Shown: positions 1 through 7,316 of the stretch, one piece after another
How the letters are laid out: the number at the start of each line of letters is the position of its first letter
Numbering within the stretch: the stretch's first letter is position 1
NCBI GenBank assembly: GCA_964568355.1
Contig: CAZMRK010000843.1
Location: forward strand, 1 to 13,156
Direction of reading: 5' to 3'
DNA length: 13,156 nucleotides
Source of the DNA: JAJPJX01 sp964568355
Lineage (GTDB): Bacteria; Acidobacteriota; Terriglobia; Bryobacterales; Bryobacteraceae
Notes under the pieces: model-generated
The model's input: only the letters and a program-made list of their open reading frames with translations
Databases searched by the model: none
Told to the model about the DNA's origin: nothing
Translations under genes and position numbers: made by a program

Positions 1-1337
1 CCGGGGAACCCGCCTCCTCCCGGCAGACCGCCTCCGTTTCCGCCGCCCGGATTGGAGGGCAGGCCGTTTTGTCCACCGCCGTTGCCCATCGATCCGCTTG
101 TGTCCGCCGTCATGGCCTGCTCGAACTGATCCATGGTCACCAGCTTTTGCGTGTCGGCGCTAACCCAGGGGCGGATCATGTTGCGCAGTGTGTTCATGCG
201 CGCAACCAGTGTGTTCGGAATCAGCACGGAGTTTACGAGCTGCTGGTAGATTTCGCGATAGCGTTGCTTATACTTCGCCACCTGCCAGAGCTTGGTGGCC
301 AAGGGGCGAGCCGATTGCGTGCCGCCGTTGACTTCCCCTGATGTTCCGTCGCCCGGAACGGCGCCGCCGAAGCCGCCCCCAAAGGCGCCTCCGGTCGTGA
401 CGTACTCGAGCGCCAGTTCTTTCATCTGCTGCGTGCTCAATCCCTGGCTCAAGCCTCCGAAGGCGAGACTCGGATCCCAGGGGATCCAAACCCAGCGATT
501 GTCGGAGGGGCGGCGGTAAATATAGAAGTTTTGGCCCATGCTGACATAGCTGTCCAGGTTTACGGTCAGATTGTCGATCGCTAACGCGGTGAGCACGCTG
601 TCGATATCCACAAGCGGCTCCAGCTTGGCCGGCAGTTCGTCTACCGTGCTTTGATCGATGATCCTGCTGAGTTCGATGAGATCCGTCCAGTCATCGGCGT
701 CTTCGTTGCTCTGCTTCTCAAAATATTGCTGATAGGCCGCGGGATCATCTCCCAGGTAGGAGAACGACGCGCCTATATCCGCCTTGTAGAGATTGCCGCT
801 GTCGTTGTCTTTGCCGAAGAAGTTTTTGAGAAAGTCGCTATTCACCACTTCGGTCAGGACGTACAGGCCCCAATATTCACCGTTGATGTAGAGTGCGGCA
901 AAATTCGACCGTGGCGCCTTCAACCCCGCCGCTGCGGCCAGTTCGTAGTAGGCTTTTTCCCGCACAAAGCTCGGATCGTTCCAGGCATTGCTGAGACTGA
1001 ATGAGGCCATTCCATCGATCTTCTGGCCTTTGACGAACTCGTTCAGCTTGATGCGAAATGGCTTCTTCTTGGTGGTGGCGCCGTTGTAGGAACTGTTGCC
1101 CTTGAATCGGACGCCGACCACGTCGAACTTGGTCGCTCCCCACTGCAACGATGCCTTGCTGTAGGGCACGTCCTCGTTGCTCTCGTAGTTGGTGGTGAGC
1201 TCTTCCCACCAGTCAGATTGCGAGAAAGTAATCCGGATCTCGTGGACTCCGTCTTTGTCGAATACCAGGCTGGCGGGCGGTGTCTGTGCTAAGCCGAGAC
1301 TCGCTAGCAAAAGAACTGCGAATAGTCGAAGGTTCAT
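1..1337 (-). CDS. CotH kinase family protein, exported, C-terminus off window
   Basis: This is a long open minus-strand frame with no stop before the window edge; 445 codons are visible. The ATG at 1337 is followed by a signal peptide (about residues 1-17, MNLRLFAVLLLASLGLAQ), which decides the start; no clear Shine-Dalgarno precedes it. CotH-family signatures appear in order: VRFKGNSS (76-83), KKPFRIKLNEF (91-101), SLSNAWNDPSFVREK (114-128), YINGEYWGLYVLTE (150-163), NLDSY with NFYIYRR (260-276), and IPWDPSLAFGG (285-295). In characterised CotH kinases two Asp residues in the last two blocks carry catalysis and metal binding; D262 and D288 are the likely equivalents here. The tail from about 418 is Gly/Asn/Pro-rich and continues off the window. 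Known CotH proteins are atypical protein kinases of spore coats. An acidobacterial exported form must have another substrate, unknown here. It follows the MFS gene on the same strand after 117 nt and may be a separate transcript. The family call is firm, the role is not. Confidence 0.9.
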   Translation of the reverse strand, partial: MNLRLFAVLLLASLGLAQTPPASLVFDKDGVHEIRITFSQSDWWEELTTNYESNEDVPYSKASLQWGATKFDVVGVRFKGNSSYNGATTKKKPFRIKLNEFVKGQKIDGMASFSLSNAWNDPSFVREKAYYELAAAAGLKAPRSNFAALYINGEYWGLYVLTEVVNSDFLKNFFGKDNDSGNLYKADIGASFSYLGDDPAAYQQYFEKQSNEDADDWTDLIELSRIIDQSTVDELPAKLEPLVDIDSVLTALAIDNLTVNLDSYVSMGQNFYIYRRPSDNRWVWIPWDPSLAFGGLSQGLSTQQMKELALEYVTTGGAFGGGFGGAVPGDGTSGEVNGGTQSARPLATKLWQVAKYKQRYREIYQQLVNSVLIPNTLVARMNTLRNMIRPWVSADTQKLVTMDQFEQAMTADTSGSMGNGGGQNGLPSNPGGGNGGGLPGGGGFP

Positions 1338-1359
1338 GAGTGGAGGCTGTAATGCGATA

Positions 1360-1373
1360 GAAACACTTGTTTC
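1360..1373. promoter_or_regulatory. Palindrome upstream of the CotH gene, possible operator
   Basis: GAAACACTTGTTTC has 6-base inverted arms (GAAACA/TGTTTC) around a 2-base centre, 22 nt upstream of the CotH start codon. The position suits a protein-binding site or a short 5'UTR element. It lacks the CG centre of the LacI-type sites at 3755 and 3967, so it is probably not bound by the neighbouring LacI protein. No convincing -35/-10 pair was found in the 117-nt gap (1338-1454). Confidence 0.25.
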
Positions 1374-1454
1374 GAAAGCATGGCCTCTCTGTGGGATGAG
1401 ATCTTAACAAAGCTTAACCTTGCGGGCGGTGCATGCGGCGGTGCCGGCTTGGAT

Positions 1455-2696
1455 TCAGGCTGAGTAGATTCCCAACCGCTGCCTGGTCTTCGCTCGCGCC
1501 GCTTCTCCCGCGAGGGTCCACAGAATCAGGGCGGCGAGCAGCGGCATCAGGCCGAAACCGGCGAACACCGGCACATAGGAGAAATAGTCGACCAGCCACC
1601 CCGTTGCCAGGGAGAACAGCATTCCGCCAAAACCGGAGCCCATACTCGCGATTCCGTAAATCGACGCGGAAGCGGAACTCGGCAGCACGTCCGCCGGCAT
1701 CGCGAGCACATTAGCGGTGCATCCTGTGTAGCCCATCATCGCTACCGAGACGAGCATGATGGACCACCCCGCGCCCGGGACCAGGACCGCGGGTATGGCA
1801 GCAGTCATCAACAGCGCGAAGGCGAGGATTGTTATGTTCCGGGCTGCCGCCAAGCGAATCCCCCGCGAGAGAAGCTGTGATGCCACCCACCCTCCGCCCA
1901 GGTTCCCGATGCCAGCCACCGCAAAAGGAATCCAGGCGTAGGTCCCGATGGCCGCCAGTTCGAACCCCCTCGCTCTTCGGAGATACTCCGGAAACCAGAA
2001 AATGTAGAAGTACCAGGCAGGGTCGAGAAAGATCTTGGCGATCATGAACCAGAACACAAACGGGGTCTTCAGCAGTTCTATCGCGCTGAAGACACGTTCC
2101 TCGCTGCCGGCCGCGGCGGAAACGGCACTCTGCGGAGCCCGGTAGATGCCCCACCAAAGCAGGAGCCAGAGCAACCCGCTGGCCCCCACGAGAACGAACG
2201 CCGTCTTCCAGCCGTCGTGGAGAACGATGTACACGATCAGCGGAGGCGCAACGATGGCGCCAACCGCCGATCCGCTGTTGAATATGCCCGAAGCTAGCGC
2301 GCGCTCCTTCTCCGGGAACCATTCGGCGACCACTTTCACACCCGCCGGCCAGTTACCCGCTTCTCCCATGCCGAGCAGGAACCGGAAAACCCCCAGGCTC
2401 CACGTGTTATTCGCAAACGCGTGCAGAAGCGTCGCGACCGACCACCATGCGATGCACAAGGCATACCCGATCTTTGTCCCGAGCCGGTCGATGAGCACGC
2501 CTGACAGGCCGTTCATGATGGTATAAGCGAGCATGAACGCGAAGATCACCCGGCCGTAGCCGGTGTTGCTCATGCCGAACTCATCACGGAGCTGTGGTGC
2601 GACGACGGAAAGCGTTTGCCGGTCCAGGTAATTGATCACGGTCGCCAGGAAGACCAGGGCGATCATCAGCCATCGCAGCGCCGAAGGCTTAGCCAT
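1455..2696 (-). CDS. MFS transporter, anion:cation symporter family, hexuronate (ExuT)-like
   Basis: A 413-aa polytopic membrane protein of normal length for the 12-helix major facilitator superfamily. TM1 (about 8-24) runs into NYLDRQTLS (22-30), typical of the ACS family. The loop 2-3 signature is GVLIDRLGTKIGYAL (66-80). The family-typical block FRFLLGMGEAGNWPAG (104-119) with AEWFPEKERALASGIFNSGS (124-143) closely resembles hexuronate transporters of the ExuT type. It would import an organic anion, most likely galacturonate or glucuronate, by proton symport across the inner membrane. ATG at 2696 places TM1 right at the N-terminus, and GGAG lies just upstream. It starts 50 nt after the LacI-family gene on the same strand, with no promoter visible between them, so co-transcription is likely and the carrier is probably the repressor's main target. 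Family assignment is firm; the exact sugar acid is inferred from resemblance. Confidence 0.88.
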   Translation of the reverse strand: MAKPSALRWLMIALVFLATVINYLDRQTLSVVAPQLRDEFGMSNTGYGRVIFAFMLAYTIMNGLSGVLIDRLGTKIGYALCIAWWSVATLLHAFANNTWSLGVFRFLLGMGEAGNWPAGVKVVAEWFPEKERALASGIFNSGSAVGAIVAPPLIVYIVLHDGWKTAFVLVGASGLLWLLLWWGIYRAPQSAVSAAAGSEERVFSAIELLKTPFVFWFMIAKIFLDPAWYFYIFWFPEYLRRARGFELAAIGTYAWIPFAVAGIGNLGGGWVASQLLSRGIRLAAARNITILAFALLMTAAIPAVLVPGAGWSIMLVSVAMMGYTGCTANVLAMPADVLPSSASASIYGIASMGSGFGGMLFSLATGWLVDYFSYVPVFAGFGLMPLLAALILWTLAGEAARAKTRQRLGIYSA

Positions 2697-2746
2697 TCCA
2701 CTCCGCGGACAGTTCCGATCTGGAGGTCTCGATCACGGGGAGCGCC

Positions 2747-3760
2747 TCAAAGTTTCCGGCAGGACTCGCGTTCAATGAGCTTAACGTCGAAAATCCGGTG
2801 TTCGGCTGGAACATCCTTCTTGTCGGCCTGCTTCAGCAGAATCTCCATCGCGGCAGCACCGATCTCGTACTTGGGTTGCTGGATCGTGGTCAGCGGAGGA
2901 TGCACGATCGCCGCCATTTCGACATCGTCAAATCCCACCAGCGAGATGTTGTCCGGAATGCGCAGCCCGGCTTCGTTGAGCGCGCGTATGGCCCCAAAGG
3001 CGATGATGTCGCTGGCGGCGAAAATAGCCGTGAATTCCGCTTTCCTGGCAATCAGCTTCCGGGTCATCTCGTAGCCGCCGGCGAAGGTATTCACGCCTGG
3101 AACAACCAGCGCATTCCTGCCGTCCTGCTTGGATTGAAACGCGCGCAGAAAGCCGTTCACCCGGTCGTTCAGATTGCCGTGGCGGCGCGGACCGGCCAGC
3201 ACTGCGACGTTTCGGTGCCCGAGTTGCGCCAGGTGCTCCGCAGCAATCGCGCCTCCCTTTGGATTGTCGCTCAGCACAGTCGAAAACGGACCGGGCTTCT
3301 TGGGACGGTTCAGCAGCACTACCGGGACGCCGGCGCCGACAATCTGGTCCACTTCGTGGCGTTCGAAGATGGCGATAGAACTGATCAGGATGCCGCCGAC
3401 ATGATTGTTGATCAGCGACCAGAAATATTCCATTTGCTTGGCGGGATCCATGTCGCTGTTGCAGAGCAGAACGTGGTAGCCGGATGCGTGCGCGGCATCT
3501 TCCGCGCCGCGCACCAGTTCTGCGAAGAACGGGTTGCGGATATCGCTGATGAGAAGGCCGAGGCTGTGCGAACGCCCCGTCACCAGGCCGCGCGCAATGA
3601 GGTTCGGCCGGTAACCCAGCCGCTTGGCCACGGCCTGAACCTTGTCGCGCACTTCTTTCCTTACTCCGTTGCGCATGTTCAGCGCGCGGGAGACGGTGGA
3701 GACATTCACCCCTGCTTCCCGGGCGATGTCATTGAGCGTGACAGACCATTTGGGTTGCAA
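2747..3760 (-). CDS. LacI-family transcriptional regulator
   Basis: A 337-aa protein of standard LacI/GalR length. The N-terminal helix-turn-helix is VTLNDIAREAGVNVSTVSRALN (7-28). The hinge-helix region is GYRPNLIARGLVTGRSHSLG (49-68), and a periplasmic-binding-protein-like effector domain follows (about 65-335), including LLISDIRNPFFAELVRGAE (69-87) and ISLVGFDDVEMA near the C-terminus. The start is TTG at 3760: an in-frame TAG lies five codons upstream and no ATG or GTG precedes the HTH. The ATG at 3771 is out of frame. Such repressors bind CG-centred palindromes and release them on binding a sugar or sugar acid. Cotranscription with the hexuronate-type MFS gene suggests a sugar-acid effector. 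A strong promoter abuts the start codon, so the mRNA may be leaderless, and two LacI-type operator candidates lie nearby, suggesting autoregulation and control of the divergent plus-strand genes. Confidence 0.93.
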   Translation of the reverse strand: MQPKWSVTLNDIAREAGVNVSTVSRALNMRNGVRKEVRDKVQAVAKRLGYRPNLIARGLVTGRSHSLGLLISDIRNPFFAELVRGAEDAAHASGYHVLLCNSDMDPAKQMEYFWSLINNHVGGILISSIAIFERHEVDQIVGAGVPVVLLNRPKKPGPFSTVLSDNPKGGAIAAEHLAQLGHRNVAVLAGPRRHGNLNDRVNGFLRAFQSKQDGRNALVVPGVNTFAGGYEMTRKLIARKAEFTAIFAASDIIAFGAIRALNEAGLRIPDNISLVGFDDVEMAAIVHPPLTTIQQPKYEIGAAAMEILLKQADKKDVPAEHRIFDVKLIERESCRKL

Positions 3761-3770
3761 GCGTTTTCCA
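3755..3770. promoter_or_regulatory. LacI-type operator candidate O1, over the lacI transcription start
   Basis: TTGCAAGCGTTTTCCA is a CG-centred pseudo-palindrome with 5 of 8 symmetric positions. It runs from the last base of the -10 box to just past the TTG start codon's middle base. Read on the minus strand it matches the O2 site at 3967-3982 at 12 of 16 positions. CG-centred sites of this form are the usual target of LacI/GalR-family proteins. Its place suggests autorepression of the lacI-MFS operon. Confidence 0.55.
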
Positions 3771-3798
3771 TTCTAAAGCTATGTGCTGGATGTGTCAA
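3770..3798 (-). promoter_or_regulatory. Near-consensus sigma-70 promoter of the lacI-MFS operon
   Basis: On the minus strand TTGACA (3798-3793, 6/6 to consensus) is followed by exactly 17 nt and TAGAAT (3775-3770, 5/6). Transcription should begin near 3763-3762, two or three bases before the TTG start codon at 3760. That implies a leaderless transcript or a start slightly further downstream. The LacI-type site at 3755-3770 covers the predicted start point, so its occupancy should block RNA polymerase. Confidence 0.72.
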
Positions 3799-3966
3799 TT
3801 CGAGCTAATGCTCTGCCCGGGCGATTCGGTTCGGCCGCTTGCTGCGCGCGTAGTTCCACTCCGCCACCGAACCGCGACCGTCTGGGAGCGGACTTCACGG
3901 TTACAGCACCAGGTCATCCATGATTTTTTCATCCGAGTGGTGTCAGATTGCCTCGGTAGGAAGAAA

Positions 3967-3982
3967 TGGCAAACGTTTGCTG
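3967..3982. promoter_or_regulatory. LacI-type operator candidate O2, perfect 12-bp palindromic core
   Basis: TGGCAAACGTTTGCTG contains the perfect palindrome GCAAACGTTTGC (3969-3980) with a central CG, very close to the classic PurR/LacI-family operator form. It lies in the divergent intergenic region, 72 nt upstream of the Cys-rich protein start and directly before a possible promoter at 3983. Its centre is 212 bp from that of O1, close to 20 helical turns, which would suit looping between the two sites. Confidence 0.62.
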
Positions 3983-4011
3983 TTGAATACTCCAACAACA
4001 GAAAAGATATT
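3983..4011 (+). promoter_or_regulatory. Possible promoter of the plus-strand receptor cluster (upstream copy)
   Basis: TTGAAT (3983-3988) is followed after 17 nt by GATATT (4006-4011), each 4/6 to sigma-70 consensus, directly adjacent to the O2 palindrome. A protein on O2 would touch the -35 region. The assignment is weak because a second pair of similar quality lies downstream at 4018-4046. Confidence 0.3.
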
Positions 4012-4017
4012 CCCTGG

Positions 4018-4046
4018 TTGTCTTCGAACGGATAAGAGCATACACT
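4018..4046 (+). promoter_or_regulatory. Possible promoter of the plus-strand receptor cluster (downstream copy)
   Basis: TTGTCT (4018-4023) is followed after 17 nt by TACACT (4041-4046), each 4/6 to sigma-70 consensus. Transcription would begin only a few bases before the ATG at 4055, giving a nearly leaderless mRNA. It competes with the pair at 3983-4011, and sequence alone cannot decide between them. Confidence 0.3.
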
Positions 4047-4054
4047 GAGGACAC

Positions 4055-4450
4055 ATGCTCAGAGGAAGGCGAGACTGGCGGAGACTGGTGCGCGCGATTT
4101 CTGCGCTCCTGCTCGCTCTCTGGGTTCCGGTTCCGTATGGAATGCCGCTTCTGGCAGCCTCTGCCGGCGGTTCCGGCATGTCTTGCTGCCGGCACAAAAC
4201 CGAGTGCTGCTGCCGGAAGCAAAAAGATCCCGCCCGGCAAACCACGCAGGAGTTTCGCTCGGCCGCGTGCGCGAGCAGTTGCAAGATTGCGACCTTGAGC
4301 AGTCCGGTGGCCCCCATTTTGGCGGTGGCGGCCGAATCCGCGCCGGTGTTGGCGGTGGCAGGAGCGGAGCCTCCGCCGCCGGCTGCTTTTGCGATCGCCT
4401 CTGTCTTTTCTCCCTGCCTGTATCAACGTCCTCCTCCCTCCTTGGCCTGA
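4055..4450 (+). CDS. Small exported Cys-rich protein of unknown function
   Basis: 131 aa. A basic N-terminus (RGRRDWRR) and a hydrophobic stretch (about 11-35) look like a signal peptide or a single anchor. A compact Cys cluster follows, SCCRHKTECCCRK (43-55), then further Cys at 72, 76 and 121, eight in all. An Ala/Pro-rich stretch leads to the C-terminus YQRPPPSLA. Such dense Cys with His and Lys between them suits binding of a soft metal or a disulfide-rich fold; this is inference, and no named family is recognised. The RPPP ending recalls short exported proteins such as DUF2946, but the match is not strong enough to assign. GAGG sits 4 nt before the ATG. The stop is 42 nt before the receptor gene, so it probably leads that operon. 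The composition (signal, Cys block, conserved-looking end) argues for a real gene rather than a chance frame. Confidence 0.68.
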   Translation: MLRGRRDWRRLVRAISALLLALWVPVPYGMPLLAASAGGSGMSCCRHKTECCCRKQKDPARQTTQEFRSAACASSCKIATLSSPVAPILAVAAESAPVLAVAGAEPPPPAAFAIASVFSPCLYQRPPPSLA

Positions 4451-4480
4451 TTTTTCGCGGCCTTGTTCGTTCGTCATCAG

Positions 4481-4488
4481 GGAGGGGG
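4481..4488 (+). promoter_or_regulatory. Strong ribosome binding site that sets the GTG start of the first receptor
   Basis: GGAGGGGG lies 4 nt before GTG at 4493. This chooses the GTG over the in-frame TTG at 4463, which has no ribosome binding site and would put polar residues ahead of the signal peptide. Confidence 0.75.
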
Positions 4489-4492
4489 AATT

Positions 4493-7288
4493 GTGAGCTT
4501 ACGTGTAGTTTTGTGCTCCTGGGTGCTCATTGGCTTGCCGGTTAGCCTCACCGCGCAGCAGGCGATCACGTCCGCGACTTTGGGCGGGCGCGTGGAAGAT
4601 CCATCCGGAGCCGCGGTGGCCGGTGTAACGGTCACGATCCGGAATCGAAATCGAGATCAGCAGCGGTCCACTCAAAGCGACCGGCAGGGGCGTTATCAGT
4701 TTCTTTATCTGACGCCGGGAGACTACGACCTGAGTGTGGCGGAACCGCGCTTTCAGCCGTTCGAACGAAGGCTGGCGCTTTCGCTGGGACAGGCCGTGGA
4801 TCTGCCGGTCGTATTGCATATAGCCGGAATGAATCAGTCAATCGAGGTCACGGACGCGCCGCTCACGCTGGAGGCGGTGCGCACGCAGTCCTCCGATACG
4901 GTGAGCCCGCGCGCGATCGATTCGCTGCCGCTCAACGGCCGGAACTATCTGGATCTGGCTCTCCTGGTGCCGGGCGTTTCTCGCACCAATACAGGCGCTC
5001 CGCAGCAGTTTGCCGAGACCTCGGCGGTGCCGGGAACCGGGATTTCGGTATCCGGCCAGCGCAATCTCAACAATAGTTTCATTGTGGATGGCCTGTCTTC
5101 CAACGACGATGCCGCCGGCCTCGCCGGTACCTTCTACAGTCAGGAGGTCATTCGCGAGTTCCAGGTGATCAGTTCCGGCGGCAATGCCGAGTTCGGCCGG
5201 GCCTCCAGCGGCGTAGTGAACATCGCCACGAAGAGTGGAACGAATACCTGGCACGGGCGCGTATACGACTTCACGCGCAACCAGCGCTTTGACGCTCGTA
5301 ACGCGCTGGCCTCCCGCAAAGATCCGTTGACGCAGACTCAGTTTGGAGCTTCGCTGGGAGGCCCGCTGGTGCGCAGCCGGACGTTCCTGTTTTCCAATTT
5401 TGAGCAGACGCGCCGTCAGGCTGCGGGGATCGTAACCATCGCGCCGTCGAATGTCGCGGCCATCAACACGCAGTTGGACGCGATCGGCTATGCCGGTCCG
5501 CGCATCGGCACCGGGGAGTTCGGCACAGGATACGACACAACCAACTACTTCGCGCGCGTGGATCACCAGTTGAGCTCATCCAATCAATTCATCGCTCGCT
5601 ACAGTCTGTACGATATCTCGAGCCCCAACTCGCGGTCGGTCGGCAGCCTCAACGCGGTCAGCCGCGGCACCCGCCTCGACAATCGCGATCAGACGGTAGC
5701 GCTCAGTGATGTGGCGGCGCTTTCGGCGCGCGACCTGAACGAAGTTCGCTTCCAATTCACCCGCAGTCACCTCTCCGCGCCGGGCAATGACCTGATCGGG
5801 CCGGCGGTCTCGATTTCGGGTGTCGCCAATTTCGGTGCATCTACCTCTTCGCCCGTCCGGCGCAACGATGGCTTGTACGAACTGAGTGAAACGTTGTCCT
5901 TGCAGCGAGGCAGCCATTTCTTCAAGGCCGGGGCGGATTTCCTTTACAACCGCCTGGACATCAATTTCCCGGGCGCGCAGATCGCTGCGGTCTATTCGTT
6001 TTCGAGCCTTGCTGCATTTCAAGCCGGCCGCTATTCTACATTCCAGCAGGCGTTCGGTGATCCCAATCAGTTTCAGTCCAATCCGAACGTGGGCCTGTTT
6101 GCGCAGGATGAGTGGAAGCCGACGGCCAACCTGACCTTCAACCTGGGGCTGCGCTATGACCTCCAGAAACTGCCCTCGCCGATTCAGACCAACACGCGCA
6201 ACTTTGCGCCGCGCTTCGGCATCGCCTGGTCGCCTGCCAACCGGCGCACGGTGATTCGTGCCAGCTACGGCCTGTACTACGACCGCATTCCGCTGCGCGC
6301 CACGTCGAACGCCCTCCAGCGGGACGGCAGTAAGTATCGCGTGGCGCTGCTGGCATTCGGCCAGGACGGCGCGCCGGTGTTTCCACAACAGCTCAGCGCC
6401 TTTCCCGCCGGGCAGTACATCAATATCTCCACCATTGATCCTCGCATCGGCAACAGCTATAGCCATCAGGTCAATTTTCAGGTGGAGCACCAGTTGGGCC
6501 GTTCGACCGCGGTGACCCTCGGCTACCAGTGGGTGCGCGCACTGCATCTGATCCTCTCGCGGAACGTGAATGTCCCGACGCTTTCAGCGGCGGATGCGGT
6601 GCTCCTGGGAGTCCCGAACCTGGGACGTCCGGACTCGCGCTATGGAAACGTGAGCCGCTATGAAGGTAGTGGAGACTCCTACTACAACGGCCTGCTCGCC
6701 TCCGTGAAAACCCGTTTGTGGAACGGGGGAGAAGTGCGGATCTCCTACACGTTTTCGAAGGCCATCGACGACGTAGGCAATTTCTTCTTCAGCACCCCGC
6801 AGAACAACAACAACCTGCGCGACGACCGCGGCCTTTCCGACAATGACCAGCGGCATCGCGTCTCGGTGGCGGCCGTCATGCAGTCACCAGTGCGCCCGGG
6901 CGCGTCCTGGGGGCGCGCGGTGCTCGGTGGATGGGAGCTCTCTCCGCTGCTGGTCTACACCTCCGCGCTTCCGTACAACGTGCTCTTGAACTATGACCGG
7001 AATAGTGATACAAGCCTGAATGACCGGCCCGCGGGCGTGGGACGGAATACGGGCAGGGGATTCGACTACCTGTCGCTCGATGTGCGGCTCAGCCGGGTTT
7101 TTCGCCTGACCGAACGGCTGCGTCTGGATGCTTTGATGGAATCCTTCAATACGTTGAATCGAGCCAATTGGACCTTGCCCAACAACGTGATCGGATCGGG
7201 CGCCGGCGCGCCGCTGCCCACCTTTGGGCGGCCTACGGCGGTCTTCGATCCGCGGCAGATGCAGGTGGGGCTCCGGCTGAATTTTTAG
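4493..7288 (+). CDS. TonB-dependent receptor, Oar-like, with carboxypeptidase-regulatory-like domain
   Basis: 931 aa from the GTG start. Signal peptide about 1-22 (VVLCSWVLIGLPVSLTAQQ). A carboxypeptidase-regulatory-like beta-sandwich follows (about 27-110: LGGRVEDPSGAAVAGVTVTI, then GRYQFLYLTPGDYDLSV). The plug domain spans about 125-250, with SLPLNGRNYLDLALLVPGV (144-162), NSFIVDGLSSND (194-205), and EFQVISSGGNAEFGRASSGVVNI (222-244). The rest is a long outer-membrane beta-barrel ending in GLRLNF with the terminal Phe used for barrel assembly. Family members take up large or scarce substrates through the outer membrane using TonB energy. The LPLNGRNY plug is characteristic of the large acidobacterial Oar-like set, usually of unknown ligand. 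The gene lies between the Cys-rich protein gene (42 nt before) and the CxCC propeller gene (28 nt after), likely one operon, possibly under control of the O2 site. The substrate cannot be read from the sequence. Confidence 0.93.
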   Translation: MSLRVVLCSWVLIGLPVSLTAQQAITSATLGGRVEDPSGAAVAGVTVTIRNRNRDQQRSTQSDRQGRYQFLYLTPGDYDLSVAEPRFQPFERRLALSLGQAVDLPVVLHIAGMNQSIEVTDAPLTLEAVRTQSSDTVSPRAIDSLPLNGRNYLDLALLVPGVSRTNTGAPQQFAETSAVPGTGISVSGQRNLNNSFIVDGLSSNDDAAGLAGTFYSQEVIREFQVISSGGNAEFGRASSGVVNIATKSGTNTWHGRVYDFTRNQRFDARNALASRKDPLTQTQFGASLGGPLVRSRTFLFSNFEQTRRQAAGIVTIAPSNVAAINTQLDAIGYAGPRIGTGEFGTGYDTTNYFARVDHQLSSSNQFIARYSLYDISSPNSRSVGSLNAVSRGTRLDNRDQTVALSDVAALSARDLNEVRFQFTRSHLSAPGNDLIGPAVSISGVANFGASTSSPVRRNDGLYELSETLSLQRGSHFFKAGADFLYNRLDINFPGAQIAAVYSFSSLAAFQAGRYSTFQQAFGDPNQFQSNPNVGLFAQDEWKPTANLTFNLGLRYDLQKLPSPIQTNTRNFAPRFGIAWSPANRRTVIRASYGLYYDRIPLRATSNALQRDGSKYRVALLAFGQDGAPVFPQQLSAFPAGQYINISTIDPRIGNSYSHQVNFQVEHQLGRSTAVTLGYQWVRALHLILSRNVNVPTLSAADAVLLGVPNLGRPDSRYGNVSRYEGSGDSYYNGLLASVKTRLWNGGEVRISYTFSKAIDDVGNFFFSTPQNNNNLRDDRGLSDNDQRHRVSVAAVMQSPVRPGASWGRAVLGGWELSPLLVYTSALPYNVLLNYDRNSDTSLNDRPAGVGRNTGRGFDYLSLDVRLSRVFRLTERLRLDALMESFNTLNRANWTLPNNVIGSGAGAPLPTFGRPTAVFDPRQMQVGLRLNF

Positions 7289-7316
7289 CAGCCGGATCAG
7301 GATCAGAGGAGGGGAA

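Noticed and set aside
1425..1444. GGCGGTGC repeated twice at 12-bp spacing after the MFS gene
   Set aside because: Only two short GC-rich copies, not inverted and without a T-run, so neither a terminator nor a meaningful repeat array.
2798..3808. 336-codon plus-strand frame opposite the LacI gene
   Set aside because: The minus strand encodes an intact LacI protein with full domain structure; the opposite frame has no family features.
3781..4035. Small plus-strand frame across the lacI/receptor intergenic region
   Set aside because: It covers the lacI promoter and operator O2, has no family features and no ribosome binding site.
4463..4492. Upstream in-frame TTG for the first receptor
   Set aside because: No ribosome binding site; GTG 4493 has GGAGGGGG just before it and starts directly at the signal peptide.
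5576..6547. 323-codon minus-strand frame inside the first receptor gene
   Set aside because: Antisense shadow in GC-rich DNA; the plus frame is a complete TonB receptor.
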